Shown: positions 21,983 to 33,552, counted from the stretch's first letter. The stretch: DNA of 64,000 bases from Nannobrachium achirus (GCA_963921795.1 OY997651.1:53130018-53194017); one strand, 5' to 3'. The notes: a model not told the origin generated them from the sequence alone. Translations and numbers: made by a program.

Positions 21983-23410
21983 AAAGAGGCAATGTCCGCA
22001 CACGTTAAAATGCTCACCCGTCTTTTCTTTATTAATAACCAAACAACGTTTCGCCCAACAGGGCTTTCTCAAGTTCAAGTTACAATGATCTGGCCTTTGG
22101 ACCATTTTATAAGTCCACATCAGTGGGTGTCCTCACTCAATCAGTTCATTACCCAATCGAAATCCACTCCATACAATAATGATTATCAGTTAAAGGGCCA
22201 TACCTCTGAACAATATAGGTTAAAATATCACACATTACATATCACAAAAAATAAGCAAAATACATACAATACAATATAGGATCTAGATAAGCATGTCAGT
22301 CAGGTACAAAATTATTACAGAAATGGTCTAATATCCAAATCCAAGTTCATACCAAAAGGTTTTAATGTTCATATATCCAGAATGTCTCCCTTTTTAGTAG
22401 GAGAGACTCCCAGTCTCCTCCCCTGCGAGGTTTTTCTACTTTCTCCAATCCAATATACCTTAAGGCTGATACATTGTGGCCAGCTTGCATAAAGTGCATA
22501 GCCACTGGACTACGTATGTTCTGAGTCCTAATGTCACTTCGGTGTTCAGTAATGCGCGTTTTAAGCGCTCTTGTCGTCATTCCCACATATGCTAATGAAC
22601 ATGGACATTTTAACATGTACACCAAATGTGTTGTTTTACATGAAATAATACCTTTAATGTCATATTTCTTTCCTGTTGACGGATGATTAAAGGAATTACA
22701 TTTGTAAGTAAAATTGCATTGTGTGCAACTACCACATTTATAATTGCCATTCGGGATATCATCCAGGAAAGTTCTGGGTTTAATGGGTGCTAGGTCTGAT
22801 CTCACCACTAGGGACCTAATGTTAGGAGGTCGTTTATAGACCACCTGTGGTGGGGCTTTAAAGGCATCTTTTAAAACAGGGTCAGTTGTCACAATATGCC
22901 AGTGTTTTTTAATTATGTTATTAAACACATCACCCAACGGTGAGTATGTAAACACTGTGGTACTTTTTCCTTAATGGGTTTCACTTTAGGTTGTAGGCAT
23001 TCCTCCTGGGATATATTATCAAACCGTTCTGATGCCTTATCAATCCACTCTTCAGGGTATCCCCTATTTTGAAAACGTACTTTCATATCCTGTTTTTGTT
23101 TTTCATACCTTTCTGTTGAGCCACATATACGCTTAATTCTATTAAACTGGCTAATAGGTAAGCTTTTCTTAAGTGGTGTTGGGTGGTAACTGTCTCGTCT
23201 TAGTAGGGTATTTCTGTCTGTTGGTTTTCGATATAGGTCTGTCGTCAGTGAGTTACCTTCTCTTATGACAGTAATATCCAGAAATTCAATTTTGTCAGTG
23301 CTCATATTCAAGGTGAATTTTAATTCACTAGCTTCATTCAAGAAAACATGAAAAGCATTCATTTCCTCAATTGTACCATGAAATATGAGAAATATATCAT
23401 CCAAAAATCC
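21983..23410 (-). mobile_element. Penelope inverted partial copy (RT end + GIY-YIG nuclease)
   Basis: On minus this copy runs from the RT active-site segment (LDDIFLIFHGT) through the C-terminal GIY-YIG endonuclease (YMLKCPCSLAYVG, KTRITEHRSDI) to the 3' end. It lacks the N-terminal region. It is not interrupted by the Harbinger element and so preserves the empty target site AGAATTAAGCG near 23133. Confidence 0.9.
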
Positions 23411-23442
23411 GTATAGCTTTAAGCTATTGTACTTTTCTTAAG

Positions 23443-25801
23443 ATGACAACGCCACAGGATTCAACCCAGCAAGAAACGGACCTCGCGGCAACCTTCCAGT
23501 TTACAACGGAAGATTACGAATGCATCATGACAAAAGAATCCTTGTTTAATGATGAGACAAGGATCCCGATGGTGAGAAACTCTACTGGAGATATTGAGAC
23601 CCAGATGAAGAAGATGAAACACTTAATCGAACAAGAAGTGGGTCAATATCTCCACACAATTACGTTGAGTGACTATCTGAGATGTCAGAGAATACCACGG
23701 GGGCTTAGAATACAAAAAGAGCCTGCAATTGGGCGAAATAATGACGCCTTTTGTCAGAAATGGTGCGAGATCTTAAACAAGGCCTCGTTCGACCTGATGG
23801 CACTATGCATCCGAGAAGAAACTGAGCAACTCATACGTACAAGACAAGAAATAGATAAAGCACATGAGGAAATAACAAAGGCACTACCAGATAAGAAGAA
23901 ACGTTAAACTTGAACTTCAGGAGTATAAAACGAAACTGGAGGAAGAAAAGAAAGAGACCAAACGAAATAAGTTCACAAGGGATATAGAAGACTACAATGA
24001 ACAAAAGATCTACTTTTGGAAAGACGGATATCGAAAAGGAGGTGGAGAGAAACCACGACCAAAACGCGGAAAGCGAAGACAACAACCGAGACAAAAGAAT
24101 GGTTGGACCTCCGCGTCATCATTGGAATCGGGTGGTGGGAGCCAGTCAGACACAGCGCCTCGCCATTTTTTAGGGAATCCCGGAGAAGGGCTTCCCCAAA
24201 TGAAAGCGCAGCAACCGCATCATCAGCAGTGGCGCAGCTACCAGCCAACAGCGCCTCAGCGTGGCCGCGGCGGAAATGCAGGAGGGGACAAAAGAAGAAA
24301 TACACGCTCCCCACACCGCATGCACCGGAGCCAGAAGCAGTACTAAACCTTTCGGACAGGTCAGTGACTGAGACGGAATTATCTGCATTAAGAAGAGGCC
24401 TCAGCTTCGTTCCCACTACTTATTGTAACGACTTCCAAGTGATGGTTGATTTTCAAAAATTCTTTCGAACACTAAGACTTAAAGAATTTTATCTACCTAG
24501 AACAGATGTGCTAACGCAGGTTGTGGCAGAGCCTGTCACTACTCAAGTGGATATGGATACTGAGGAAAATAAACCCAGTACTCCATTTAGACCCAAGTCA
24601 GTATTTATTCCATTTAAGGGCAGAAATGCATCATTGGATACTTACTGTCGTATGGTGGATCAAGATGTCCACCGGGCTTTGAAAAATAAAAAAGAATATA
24701 AAACTATGAACAATATGCCCAAAGCAGAGAGAGAAGCATTACGCGCTCTTAAATCGGACTCCACTATTGTGATACGCTCTGCAGATAAGGGGGGCTCGAT
24801 TGTTATTCAGAATACAGTAGATTATGTAAAGGAATGCATGAGACAATTGAATGATGAAAACTCATATCAAAGACTGTCTAAAGATCCCACCATGGAATAC
24901 AAAGCTAGAATCCACGACAAACTTGACACACTTTTAGAACAAGGTGTGATAACGAAAAAAGAATGTGGGTTTATGAAAGTGGAAAATCCCTGCATCCCTA
25001 TATTTTACACTCTACCAAAAATACACAAGTGTCTGAATAATCCAAAGGGCCGCCCCATTGTATCTGGTATTGGTTCATTGACTGAAAAGATATCCACGTT
25101 TGTGGATTATTTTCTAAAGCCGTGCGCTATGGAACTGCCGTCCTTTACACGCGATTCCATAGACTTTATAAATACCATTAAAAACTTGGAGATTGAAGAG
25201 AATGCTCTATTGGCGACTTTAGATGTGGAAAGTTTATACACAAATATTCCCCATGAAGCGGGCCTGGACGCAATGGAGCATTTCCTCCAACAGCGTCATT
25301 TAGACGCATCTCCAAGTGCTACACATATCAGAGACTTGGCATCCCTGGTCTTATACCATAATTTCTTTATGTTTCAGGACAAATACTACCTCCAATCTCG
25401 GGGGGTTGCAATGGGCAGCCCCATGGCCCCGGGATTAGCAAACCTTTTCATGGGATGGTTTGAAAAGGAGTGGATCTACAATCCAGAAAAGAACCCCTTC
25501 TTCAAAAAGATAAAAATATGGCGGAGATTTTTGGATGATATATTTCTCATATTTCATGGTACAATTGAGGAAATGAATGCTTTTCATGTTTTCTTGAATG
25601 AAGCTAGTGAATTAAAATTCACCTTGCATATGAGCACTGACAAAATTGAATTTCTGGATATTACTGTCATAAGAGAAGGTAACTCACTGACGACAGACCT
25701 ATATCAAAAACCAACAGACAGAAATACCCTACTAAGACGAGACAGTTACCACCCAACACCACTTAAGAAAAGCTTACCTATTAGCCAGTTTAATAGAATT
25801 A
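23443..25801 (+). CDS. Penelope N-terminal region and reverse transcriptase
   Basis: An N-terminal segment starting MTTPQDSTQQETDLAAT (23443-23907) precedes the main ORF (from 24016). The latter has the Penelope hallmark LSALRRGLSFVPTTYCNDFQ, RT motifs ATLDVESLYTNIPH (near residue 398), GVAMGSPMAPGLANLFM (near 475), and RRFLDDIF (near 503), then FLDITVIREGNSLTTDLYQK. The reading frame is not continuous across this whole stretch, and the RT end is cut by the inserted Harbinger element. The product would be a telomerase-related reverse transcriptase used for target-primed integration. Confidence 0.85.
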
Positions 25802-26118
25802 GAGGGCTCTTACACGGAGACGAATTTCTTATTACCAGGTAGTTTTTAGTAGTAAAACGGCCATTTTGACACACGGAGACGCGTTTTTATGACCTAATCC
25901 GACACTGTTTTGAATTCGGGTCTGAAAGTGGAAAAGTGCGTTTTCGCATCAAATACGCAGCTGTGTAATAAAGGAAATCGGCGAGGGAGAGTGCGATGAT
26001 GTCATAACACCCCCTCCCCTGCTCCTCCTCCCCTGCTCCATGAAGGGTCCAGCCCACTAGTTGCTCACACACACCACAACAACAACAACAACACTACAGT
26101 AGCAACACTACAGTAGCA

Positions 26119-26745
26119 ATGGAGGTCGGAGTGTTAGCGTTCTTGTGCCAGCAGCTACAGTTTTTGCTACAACTTTTAAGCCAACAATTATTGCTCCAAG
26201 AGCGACACCGACTGCTCCAAGAAGAAGAACACCGACGAAAAGGACACTTGCGTCACCAACGATTTCTAAAATTTCTAGACATGACAAACCCACCCCGGAG
26301 AAGAACGAGAAAAGCAACGAGAAGGGAGTGTTGGGTGGTTCCAGGCAGGACCAGCGATTTCTGGGACAATTTTGTCAATGGTGTTGTTGGAGAACGTGAA
26401 TGGAGGGTGAATTTCCGCATGTCCAGGGCCTCTCTCGTCGCCTTGTGCGAAGAACTACGACCGCATATCGAAAAGGAAACTACAAATATGCGGGCACCGA
26501 TTGATCCACTGAAGAGGGTTGCAATGACTTTGTATTACCTGAACGATGAGGGAAGGATACTAAAGACGGCTAACTCCTTCGGCGTGTCCCGACCGACTGC
26601 ATCGGTCATTATACGGGAGACCTGCAGAGCTATCGCCACACACCTAGGACCAAAGTACATCAAAAAACCATGTACTGAGCGCGAGGTGGAGGATCTGGTT
26701 GCTGGTTTCGAACGTGCGCATGGCATGCCTTTGAAGATGCTCTGA
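26119..26745 (+). CDS. HARBI1-like transposase, N-terminal part only
   Basis: A 208-residue ORF matching the DNA-binding/N-terminal half of Harbinger transposases: CWVVPGRTSDFWDNFVNGVV (near 73-92), FRMSRASLVALCEELRPHI, TTNMRAPIDPLKRVAMTLYY, ILKTANSFGVSRPTASVIIR, LGPKYIKKPCTEREVEDLV. It stops at HGMPLKML, just where the catalytic DDE nuclease begins in the family (usually a GAIDGTH motif). No DDE domain follows, so the product cannot be a full transposase. The Leu/Gln-rich opening (QLQFLLQLLSQQLLLQERHR) is typical of the family. Confidence 0.85.
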   Translation: MEVGVLAFLCQQLQFLLQLLSQQLLLQERHRLLQEEEHRRKGHLRHQRFLKFLDMTNPPRRRTRKATRRECWVVPGRTSDFWDNFVNGVVGEREWRVNFRMSRASLVALCEELRPHIEKETTNMRAPIDPLKRVAMTLYYLNDEGRILKTANSFGVSRPTASVIIRETCRAIATHLGPKYIKKPCTEREVEDLVAGFERAHGMPLKML

Positions 26746-27087
26746 GCCTTTATGTCCTTCACGTCTTTTTTGTGTGGAAAATGTCTGAATATTTTTTATT
26801 TTGATTTGATATGTCTACATGCTCATTGCTCAAAATGTGTCACTTCACGCTGCATGTCAAGCTTGTAGATCTTCAATTTTTTATACTTTGATACTGTAGT
26901 ATAATGGTCCAGGGATTTGATACTTTTGGAAAAGCTGCCAAAAAGTCATTCTTAAAAGTGAACCCATTTATGTATCTGTACAAAACGTGAAAATAAAGTA
27001 CCACCTTGAACTTTGAACCTTGTTTTTTTATTTGTGTATAAAGTGCATAGAATGTACTCAGATGGCTAGATTGCAGTGTTGGGAAAA

Positions 27088-27088
27088 G

Positions 27089-27154
<66 letters not shown>

Positions 27155-27188
27155 TTGTTTTTGTTTTATATATATATATATATATATA
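27088..27188. repeat. AT microsatellite
   Basis: Two (TA)n tracts separated by a T-rich spacer inside the Harbinger element. Confidence 0.95.
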
Positions 27189-28028
27189 GGTAGCAAAACC
27201 ACAATATAAATAATTTGACACTGTTGAAATGTTAAGAATAAAACATATCAAGCATTGGCATCAATATACTAAATGAATGAACCCAAACGGGTCCATTTGG
27301 TTCCATTTGTACTCTGTCAGTTACAGTCTTGTAAGGGTCTATTATTATATCATGTTATAGGCTTTAGTTAATGTTTATCGTAAGAAAATAGTCCATAGAT
27401 CATCTGATGCATGCATTGATGCTGGAATAAGCTGCTCTTCAAACCAGTGCAGCTAAACGTTCTCTTATTGATCAGTTATTGTGTTCATCGAAATCATGTA
27501 AGTCAGTGGTTCGCAAACTCATGCAGCCCCATTAGAGAAGATAAGCCAGGGACCCCCCATAAGAGAATATATTTTTAAGGCTCCAGGAGTGATTACCCAA
27601 CCATTTTAATTTCAAAGATCCCCAATTATAACTACTCTCAATGGTAAAATTATTGATACAAATCTGCATTGATTAACTTGAGTAAAATTTGCAAAATAAT
27701 ATACATCTGTTATTTGTTGAAATACAATTACTTGAAAAAGGGCAGATCTACAAGTTATTGATCAAATCAAACTTTATTTATCAATCACTTACAAAAAAAA
27801 TGTCCAGAGTGCAGTGCACGTCAACAATATAACAAAAGCAAGAGGTAGTCTTTACTGGTTTTCCAGTGCCACCTGTAGGCCGGGCATATGAACTACAGCA
27901 TTTTGCATTACATGGTGCGTTCCGTGTAAATGCAGACAATATGAGCCAATGCGAGGTGTAAAGGCGATCTCATTTTGAAAACGAATCCAAAATGAGATCG
28001 GCAGCGCCTCCGTGTAATAAGGGCCTTA

Positions 28029-28858
28029 AGCGTATATGTGGCTCAACAGAAAGGTATGAAAAACAAAAACAGGATATGAAAGTACGTTTTCAAAATAGGG
28101 GATACCCTGAAGAGTGGATTGATAAGGCATCAGAACGGTTTGATAATATATCCCAGGAGGAATGCCTACAACCTAAAGTGAAACCCATTAAGGAAAAAGT
28201 ACCACAGTGTTTTATAACATACTCACCGTTGGGTGATGTGTTTAATAACATAATTAAAAAACACTGGCATATTGTGACAACTGACCCTGTTTTAAAAGAT
28301 GCCTTTAAAGCCCCACCACAGGTGGTCTATAAACGACCTCCTAACATTAGGTCCCTAGTGGTGAGATCAGACCTAGCACCCATTAAACCCAGAACTTTCC
28401 TGGATGATATCCCGAATGGCAATTATAAATGTGGTAGTTGCACACAATGCAATTTTACTTACAAATGTAATTCCTTTAATCATCCGTCAACAGGAAAGAA
28501 ATATGACATTAAAGGTATTATTTCATGTAAAACAACACATGTGGTGTACATGTTAAAATGTCCATGTTCATTAGCATATGTGGGAATGACGACAAGAGCG
28601 CTTAAAACGCGCATTACTGAACACCGAAGTGACATTAGGACTCAGAACATACGTAGTCCAGTGGCTATGCACTTTATGCAAGCTGGCCACAATGTATCAG
28701 CCTTAAGGTATATTGGATTGGAGAAAGTAGAAAAACCTCGCAGGGGAGGAGACTGGGAGTCTCTCCTACTAAAAAGGGAGACATTCTGGATATATGAACT
28801 TAGAACATTAAAACCTTTTGGTATGAACTTGGATTTGGATATTAGACCATTTCTGTAA
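28029..28858 (+). CDS. Penelope C-terminal region with GIY-YIG endonuclease
   Basis: Continues the plus Penelope copy beyond the Harbinger insertion. It has LKRICGSTERYEKQ, a Cys cluster (CGSCTQCNFTYKC), then the GIY-YIG nuclease: VYMLKCPCSLAYVG with KTRITEHRSDIR and ESLLLKRETFWIYEL. Ends DIRPFL and stop at 28856-28858. The nuclease cuts target DNA to prime reverse transcription. The first dozen codons of the open frame (from 27992) belong to the inserted Harbinger element, not to Penelope. Confidence 0.9.
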
Positions 28859-29805
28859 TAATTTTGTACCTGACTGACATGCTTATCTAGATCCTATATT
28901 GTATTGTATGTATTTTGCTTATTTTTTGTGATATGTAATGTGTGATATTTTAACCTATATTGTTCAGAGGTATGGCCCTTTAACTGATAATCATTATTGT
29001 ATGGAGTGGATTTCGATTGGGTAATGAACTGATTGAGTGAGGACACCCACTGATGTGGACTTATAAAATGGTCCAAAGGCCAGATCATTGTAACTTGAAC
29101 TTGAGAAAGCCCTGTTGGGCGAAACGTTGTTTGGTTATTAATAAAGAAAAGACGGGTGAGCATTTTAACGTGTGCGGACATTGCCTCTTTATGTTTACAT
29201 TTAAACCACCTCTCCTGCAGTTTTAAACCTGAATCCCTTATCGATGTTTAAATCGAAGTTTAAAGTAGTGCAACAGGATTAACATTAATTAACATTTAAA
29301 ATGAAAATTCTTAATTGAAAGATTAAAAGGATTTAAAACTAAACCTGATTAATGAAAACTAGGTTTAAGGTTTGGTGCAACTCGATTAAAAGATAAACCT
29401 CGATTTAAACCAGGTTAAGGCTTAAACACTCCTAACTACACTTGGGTAAAGAGATAATATAGATAATATAAAGACTATTTCAATATCAACTAGGTATAAG
29501 TCACCATACCAAGTTTGATGAGGTAGGTTTCTGCCCAACACCAAATATATAGGCTACAATTAAGTCACAGTAATTATGTTGTGAATGATGTTCAGTAACA
29601 CACTGTTTGCCAAAATCATTATTACGTCATCACCAATGATGACATAGGTATTCAAGCGGTGACGATAAGTTGGATAAATTGTGTTCTGTGCATGACAACA
29701 GAGCAGACTAAGCCACCCAGAAGCCGAGCTAGGTGTGGTCCAGAGGGCCTATAGTGTCTCTAAAAGTGAGACTACTGGATAATACATTTGGTTCTGTACA
29801 CTTAC

Positions 29806-30047
29806 CTATCACAGCTTCAACCAGTCTTGGGTCCAGTTGGGCCTTGGCTGACTTTCCCTCAGGGCTTTTTCCAGTTATGTTCGATGCTCTCAGGACCTCT
29901 CTGCCAAAAACAAGCTGGCAGAGCTCCTGCGTGAAGAGACTGGCTTTCGTCCGGTTCACATAATAACATTTTGTGCGTGGGACTTGGACATCGGAATTGG
30001 GGAGGTATATTTTGACCAGCAGGTCGGTAGGAGGGGGACATCTGGTC
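29806..30047 (-). CDS. BEN-domain gene, penultimate exon
   Basis: On minus a consensus acceptor (CTGTCCTGTGCAG, 30048-30060) and a perfect donor (G then GTAAGT, 29805-29800) bound a 242-base exon that is open throughout. It encodes VKIYLPNSDVQVPRTKCYYV then the BEN core FTQELCQLVFGREVLRASNI, TGKSPEGKSAKAQLDPRLVE, AVI. It ends in phase 1 and splices in frame to the exon at 20628-20713. BEN-domain proteins act in transcriptional repression and chromatin. The paralogue (BEND type) cannot be named from this part, and upstream exons on minus beyond 30.06 kb were not found. Confidence 0.8.
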
Positions 30048-30060
30048 CTGCACAGGACAG

Positions 30061-30534
30061 CAGATTTAGGGAGACATACAAATAGTTAAGTGCTTAATAA
30101 CACATGAATTATCACAAAATAGAGCATTAACAATTATGATTACTTTACAATACAAAGAAAACAAAAGAAAATGTGCTGTTTGATAACAGTGTTGTCGTTA
30201 AGCAACAGAAAATTAAGTAATTCGTATTATGTTTCATCTATTTGTAAACCTTTAGGAAGTTTGTTATTTTTTAGCCTAATAATACAGTACACATTGAAAG
30301 TCATGGTACATTATTAAACAATAGTTGAGAGTAAATTTGTTTTGTATTTCTTCTTTCTTATAATCAAAATGTCTTGTTTATGATAAAATTTAAACAAGCA
30401 TTTATGGGTCTTCTGCTGGAACTATTTCTTCTTTTTCTGGTATATTCTTTCTTATAATCAACCAACGTGTCTTGTTTATGATCAAATCTAAATGAGCATA
30501 TGGGTCTTCTGCTGGAACTATGCAGGATAGTGTT
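30061..30534. repeat. Non-coding with an about 100-bp tandem duplication
   Basis: Two diverged copies with TCTTATAATCAA, TGTCTTGTTTATGAT and GGGTCTTCTGCTGGAACTAT at 30355-30425 and 30449-30522. No gene seen in the rest. Confidence 0.7.
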
Positions 30535-30607
30535 TGTTTCAACCCGGGCGAGAGAGAGGCACGGTCCAGGACTGTGTCCGTCCCTCTCTCTCATCCGGGT
30601 TGAAACA
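30535..30607. repeat. 73-bp hairpin
   Basis: TGTTTCAACCCGG on the left pairs with CCGGGTTGAAACA on the right, with inner GAGAGAGAGG/CCTCTCTCTC and GGTCC/GG words. A long imperfect palindrome with a small loop near 30573. Confidence 0.85.
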
Positions 30608-31060
30608 CCTCATCCAAACAAACAGAGCAGAGAGAGAACGTCATTCAGAGAAAGTCTGTTATAAGTTAGCAGTGAACAAACCTTCGTTATAAGTTGTGTC
30701 TGAGGTTGTCTTTGCATGCACCGTCAGTGTACAGACCTACAGACGGGCACGTTGTGAAAACGGGAGGAATTTATAGTTAAACACCGAGTTCAAAGACGGG
30801 TTGTTTTGTTGGCTAACGCTAATGCTAACCTCGCCCACCACCAGGCTACGCTAATGCTAAGCTAGCTAACTAGCTTCAAGTCTAGAGTCCGTTACAAGTG
30901 AACAGGGGGTTTCTAGAGAAAGTTTAACTTAACACAGTTGGACGTTTAGAGGGACATTCTGCCGTTTTCAAGGTGAAAACACAAAGAGGACAATCGAGAT
31001 TTGAGCAACCAGCAGGGCTTCACTCAAAGTTCCTCTGGCAACGTGGGAGAATACAGTGAG
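30608..31060 (+). promoter_or_regulatory. Possible promoter/5' exon region
   Basis: GC-balanced sequence with GCTAACGCTAATGCTAA-type words ends at GGGAGAATACA followed by GTGAGTG, a plausible splice donor at 31051-31057. It could be the non-coding first exon of the zinc-finger gene (coding exons at 36.26, 44.49 and 51.46 kb). Alternatively it belongs to the minus-strand BEN gene. No TATA box or ATG decides this. Confidence 0.25.
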
Positions 31061-31137
31061 TGAAATAAATACCATGTTAACCTGCTGCTAACTGAGAAGG
31101 GGTCATGCCGCTATGTTCCCTCAACCGGTTACACACC

Positions 31138-31310
31138 GCTATTCCGGCGCACCCCTATTTCGAACGTAGACTTCCATTATTCGTAATAGCGGTGGTTCCA
31201 ATTTTTATATAAGACCCCGCTACTCCGAATAGCCTATTATTTAGGCTATTATTTAATATTTAGTCCATGAGTCCCTATAGTCCGTTCACACCGTTCGAAC
31301 AGTGTTTAGG
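31138..31310. repeat. Dispersed CTATTCCGAA-type repeat, copy 1
   Basis: CTATTCCGGCGCACCCCTAT ... TATATAAGACCCCGCTACTC ... GAATAGCCTATTATTTAGG ... GAGTCCCTATAG. Shares order and wording with 40024-40212, and in inverted form with 33440-33535. The family is unrecognised. Confidence 0.65.
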
Positions 31311-31317
31311 CGCAGTC

Positions 31318-31318
31318 C

Positions 31319-31378
<60 letters not shown>
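31318..31378. repeat. CT microsatellite
   Basis: About 30 CT units, continuous. Confidence 0.98.
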
Positions 31379-31381
<3 letters not shown>

Positions 31382-31499
31382 CTTCTGTATAAATCTTGTG
31401 ATTACAACGTAATAAAACAATATATGTTGAAATGTAACCATCAGATGCCTGCATCAAAGATAGGCCGCCGCCTACAGCCCTCCAATAAGCCACTCACAC

Positions 31500-32249
31500 A
31501 TTCAGCCTTTCTCTCTCCTAAATGATTCTAATTTCACTGTCATGTCAAGTCAGCAGCAGAAGTAGGCATTTATATGAGCATGAATTCATTATTTCAGACT
31601 TCGCGCTAGGATTTTAAACTGCCGGTCACCGTGACCGGCATGATTAAAATTTACCGGACATAATAATTGTAATGTATAGCCTACAAGCAGATGCACAAAC
31701 AGCAAATAGGCAACAGTTAAAGTATTAGGCCTACTGCATTGCATGGGACTGAAATTGAATGAAAAGTAGGCTAAAAAAAGAAAATAAAAAAAAAACAGCT
31801 TCAATCTTGCATAAGGGAATTCATTGGACTATAATCGCGCAGGCTGTGTCTGCATGTGGCACACTGCTTTCACAATCATGTTTCATGCCAACAATAGGCC
31901 TACAATACCAATACCATGTATTGACAATTGCGTGGGTCTGCGCAATTGTTTCATAAGGTTGATACTTGATAGATGAGCAATGAATTAAAAAGCAGTACTC
32001 ACTGTCGAGTGGTGACACAGTCAGTGAGTGCATCCATGCGCACGTTATGCAACTTTGGGAGAGTTGAAAAGACTTTGGTGGTGTTCTTCCTACTGTCTCC
32101 ACTCCATCTCCTCATAAAGAACTTAAATCAATTGTATCATGTTTGTTCATGGGTTGATTGTTGACCGTGCGTGCATTCCTTAATTCCCATGGCTTTTTAC
32201 ATGCATTGCGTGCATGCATCGCAAACTGAAATGAGAGAGAGACAGAGAG
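31500..32249. other. Non-coding, no feature recognised
   Basis: AT-rich sequence without supported coding segments or clear repeats. Confidence 0.3.
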
Positions 32250-33275
32250 AGATAGATAGATAGATAGATAGATACCTTTATTATCCCAAGGGGGAAATTT
32301 AGTTGTCCAGTAGTAGCACAGCAGTATACAGTTATTTACAAAGTTACAGAGACGTAAGAAAGATAGATAAGAGGGAAAAAAACAAAAACAAAGACAAGAG
32401 CAGTACAGTACCAATAAGGAGAAGGTGCATCAATAGAGGGGGGCAAATAATATATAAGTAAATATACATAAAGTGTCTTGCAAAAGAGACCATAGCAGTC
32501 AATGCTAGTTAGTGCAAACAAGTATCTCACTGTCATTGTTAAACAAAGCAAAAATACTCAGAAACTACCAACACTAACAACCTAATAGTGCAGTGTCAAA
32601 AATCAGTGCGAAAAAACGAAGAAACTAGGAAGCGTGTCACCGCAAGGCGCACCTGAGCACTCTTCCTGGAAGGTCCTTAGAGTTCAAAGTCAATACAGCA
32701 ATTGTTCCTTAGAGGTCAAAGTCAATACAGCAATGGTTCCGTAAGTCTAAGTTAGGAAGGGAGACCTTTTCAAGCGTCCGTTATGTGTCTCGTTGTACAG
32801 CTTAAGGGCAGCCGGTACAAAAGATTTTCCTAATCTCTCACATCTCCGTACTGGGTAGGTAAAGCGGTCGTTTCCTCTCTTACTCCAGTAACTGGTGATC
32901 TCTAGATGGAGGGGGTGGGAGGAGTTCTCCAAGATGGAATCTAGCTTCTTCGCAGTGCGCACCCTGGTTACTTCCTCCACCCCCTGCAGAGAGGACCCAA
33001 CGACAGAGCCAGCTTTCTTCACCAGTCTGTTTAGGTTAAACGTGTCACCTGCTCTGTTGTTGCCACCCCAGCATGTTATGCCAAAAAAGAGGACACTTGC
33101 CATGACAGACTGATAGAACATCTGTAGCATCCTATTGCACACCCCAAACGATCTCAGTCTTCTCAGGAGGAACAGCCTGCTTTTCCCCTTGCTGTGAATC
33201 GCCTGCGCGTTGTCCGACCAGTCCAGTGAACTATTCAGGTGTACTCCGAGGAATTTGTAGTTATCCAGAGAGCGG
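32250..33275 (-). mobile_element. 5'-truncated non-LTR retrotransposon (LINE)
   Basis: On minus the C-terminal region of a LINE reverse-transcriptase protein is readable from about 33270 to 32747: YKFLGVHLNSSLDWSDN, FLLRRLRSFGVCNRMLQMFY, FFGITCWGGN, LVKKAGSVVGSSLQG, SILENSSHPLH, FVPAALKLYN. A 3' untranslated stretch follows, ending TAAAGGTATC and a (TATC)n tail (GATA repeats at 32250-32273 on plus). This end type is common for CR1/L2-group fish LINEs. The 5' part is missing, as usual for target-primed copies. A small piece of the same 3' untranslated region occurs at 63008-63045. Confidence 0.85.
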
Positions 33276-33279
33276 GGGA

Positions 33280-33440
33280 GCGGGCGAGAGAGAGAGAGAG
33301 AGAGGAGAGAGGGGAGAGAGGGGGGGGGTGAGCGCAAGGGGAGAGAGTCCTATACAAATCATTGAGAGAGGGAATGGGTGATGGGTGTTTCTAAGTAATG
33401 AGCGCGAGAGGGGGGAGAGGGGGGGAGAGGGGGGGGGGTG
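33280..33440. repeat. GA-rich low-complexity tracts
   Basis: Purine-rich runs of GAGAGA and GGGGGAGAGG at 33288-33330 and 33405-33440. Confidence 0.9.
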
Positions 33441-33552
33441 AGAGTCTTATATTCGGAATAAAGGTGTCTTTCAATTTTGTTTCGGAATAGGGGTCCGTCG
33501 GAATAACGGTGTTTCGGAATAGCGGACCGTCCCCCCCTCAACCCTATGTTCC

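Larger units (their letters stand above)
25802..28025 (+). mobile_element. PIF/Harbinger element nested in Penelope, TSD TTA
   Basis: TTA flanks both ends (25799-25801 and 28026-28028). The uninterrupted inverted Penelope copy shows a single TTA at that point, which proves the boundaries. The termini share TTACACGGAG (left GAGGGCTCTTACACGGAGAC; right, reverse complement, GGCCCTTATTACACGGAGGC). Carries a truncated HARBI1-like ORF, an AT microsatellite and non-coding sequence, so it is non-autonomous. It must be younger than the Penelope insertion. Confidence 0.9.
21894..29204 (+). mobile_element. Penelope-like element with inverted partial copy, 14-bp TSD
   Basis: The direct repeat ATGTTTACATTTAA (21894-21907 and 29191-29204) flanks the insertion. 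Inside, a partial copy on minus (21983-23410) is followed by a fuller copy on plus (from 23443). Both end in the same 3' sequence (GTGTGCGGACATTGCCTCTT). Penelope elements are known to insert with inverted or tandem partial copies at their ends and with variable target duplications. The two copies are nearly identical, so the insertion is recent. The plus copy is interrupted by a Harbinger element (25802-28025) and shows a few other breaks. The whole lies within the last intron of the BEN gene. Confidence 0.9.

Noticed and set aside
23831-24416. Minus-strand ORFs opposite the Penelope region
   Set aside because: Antisense shadows of the element's own coding strand.
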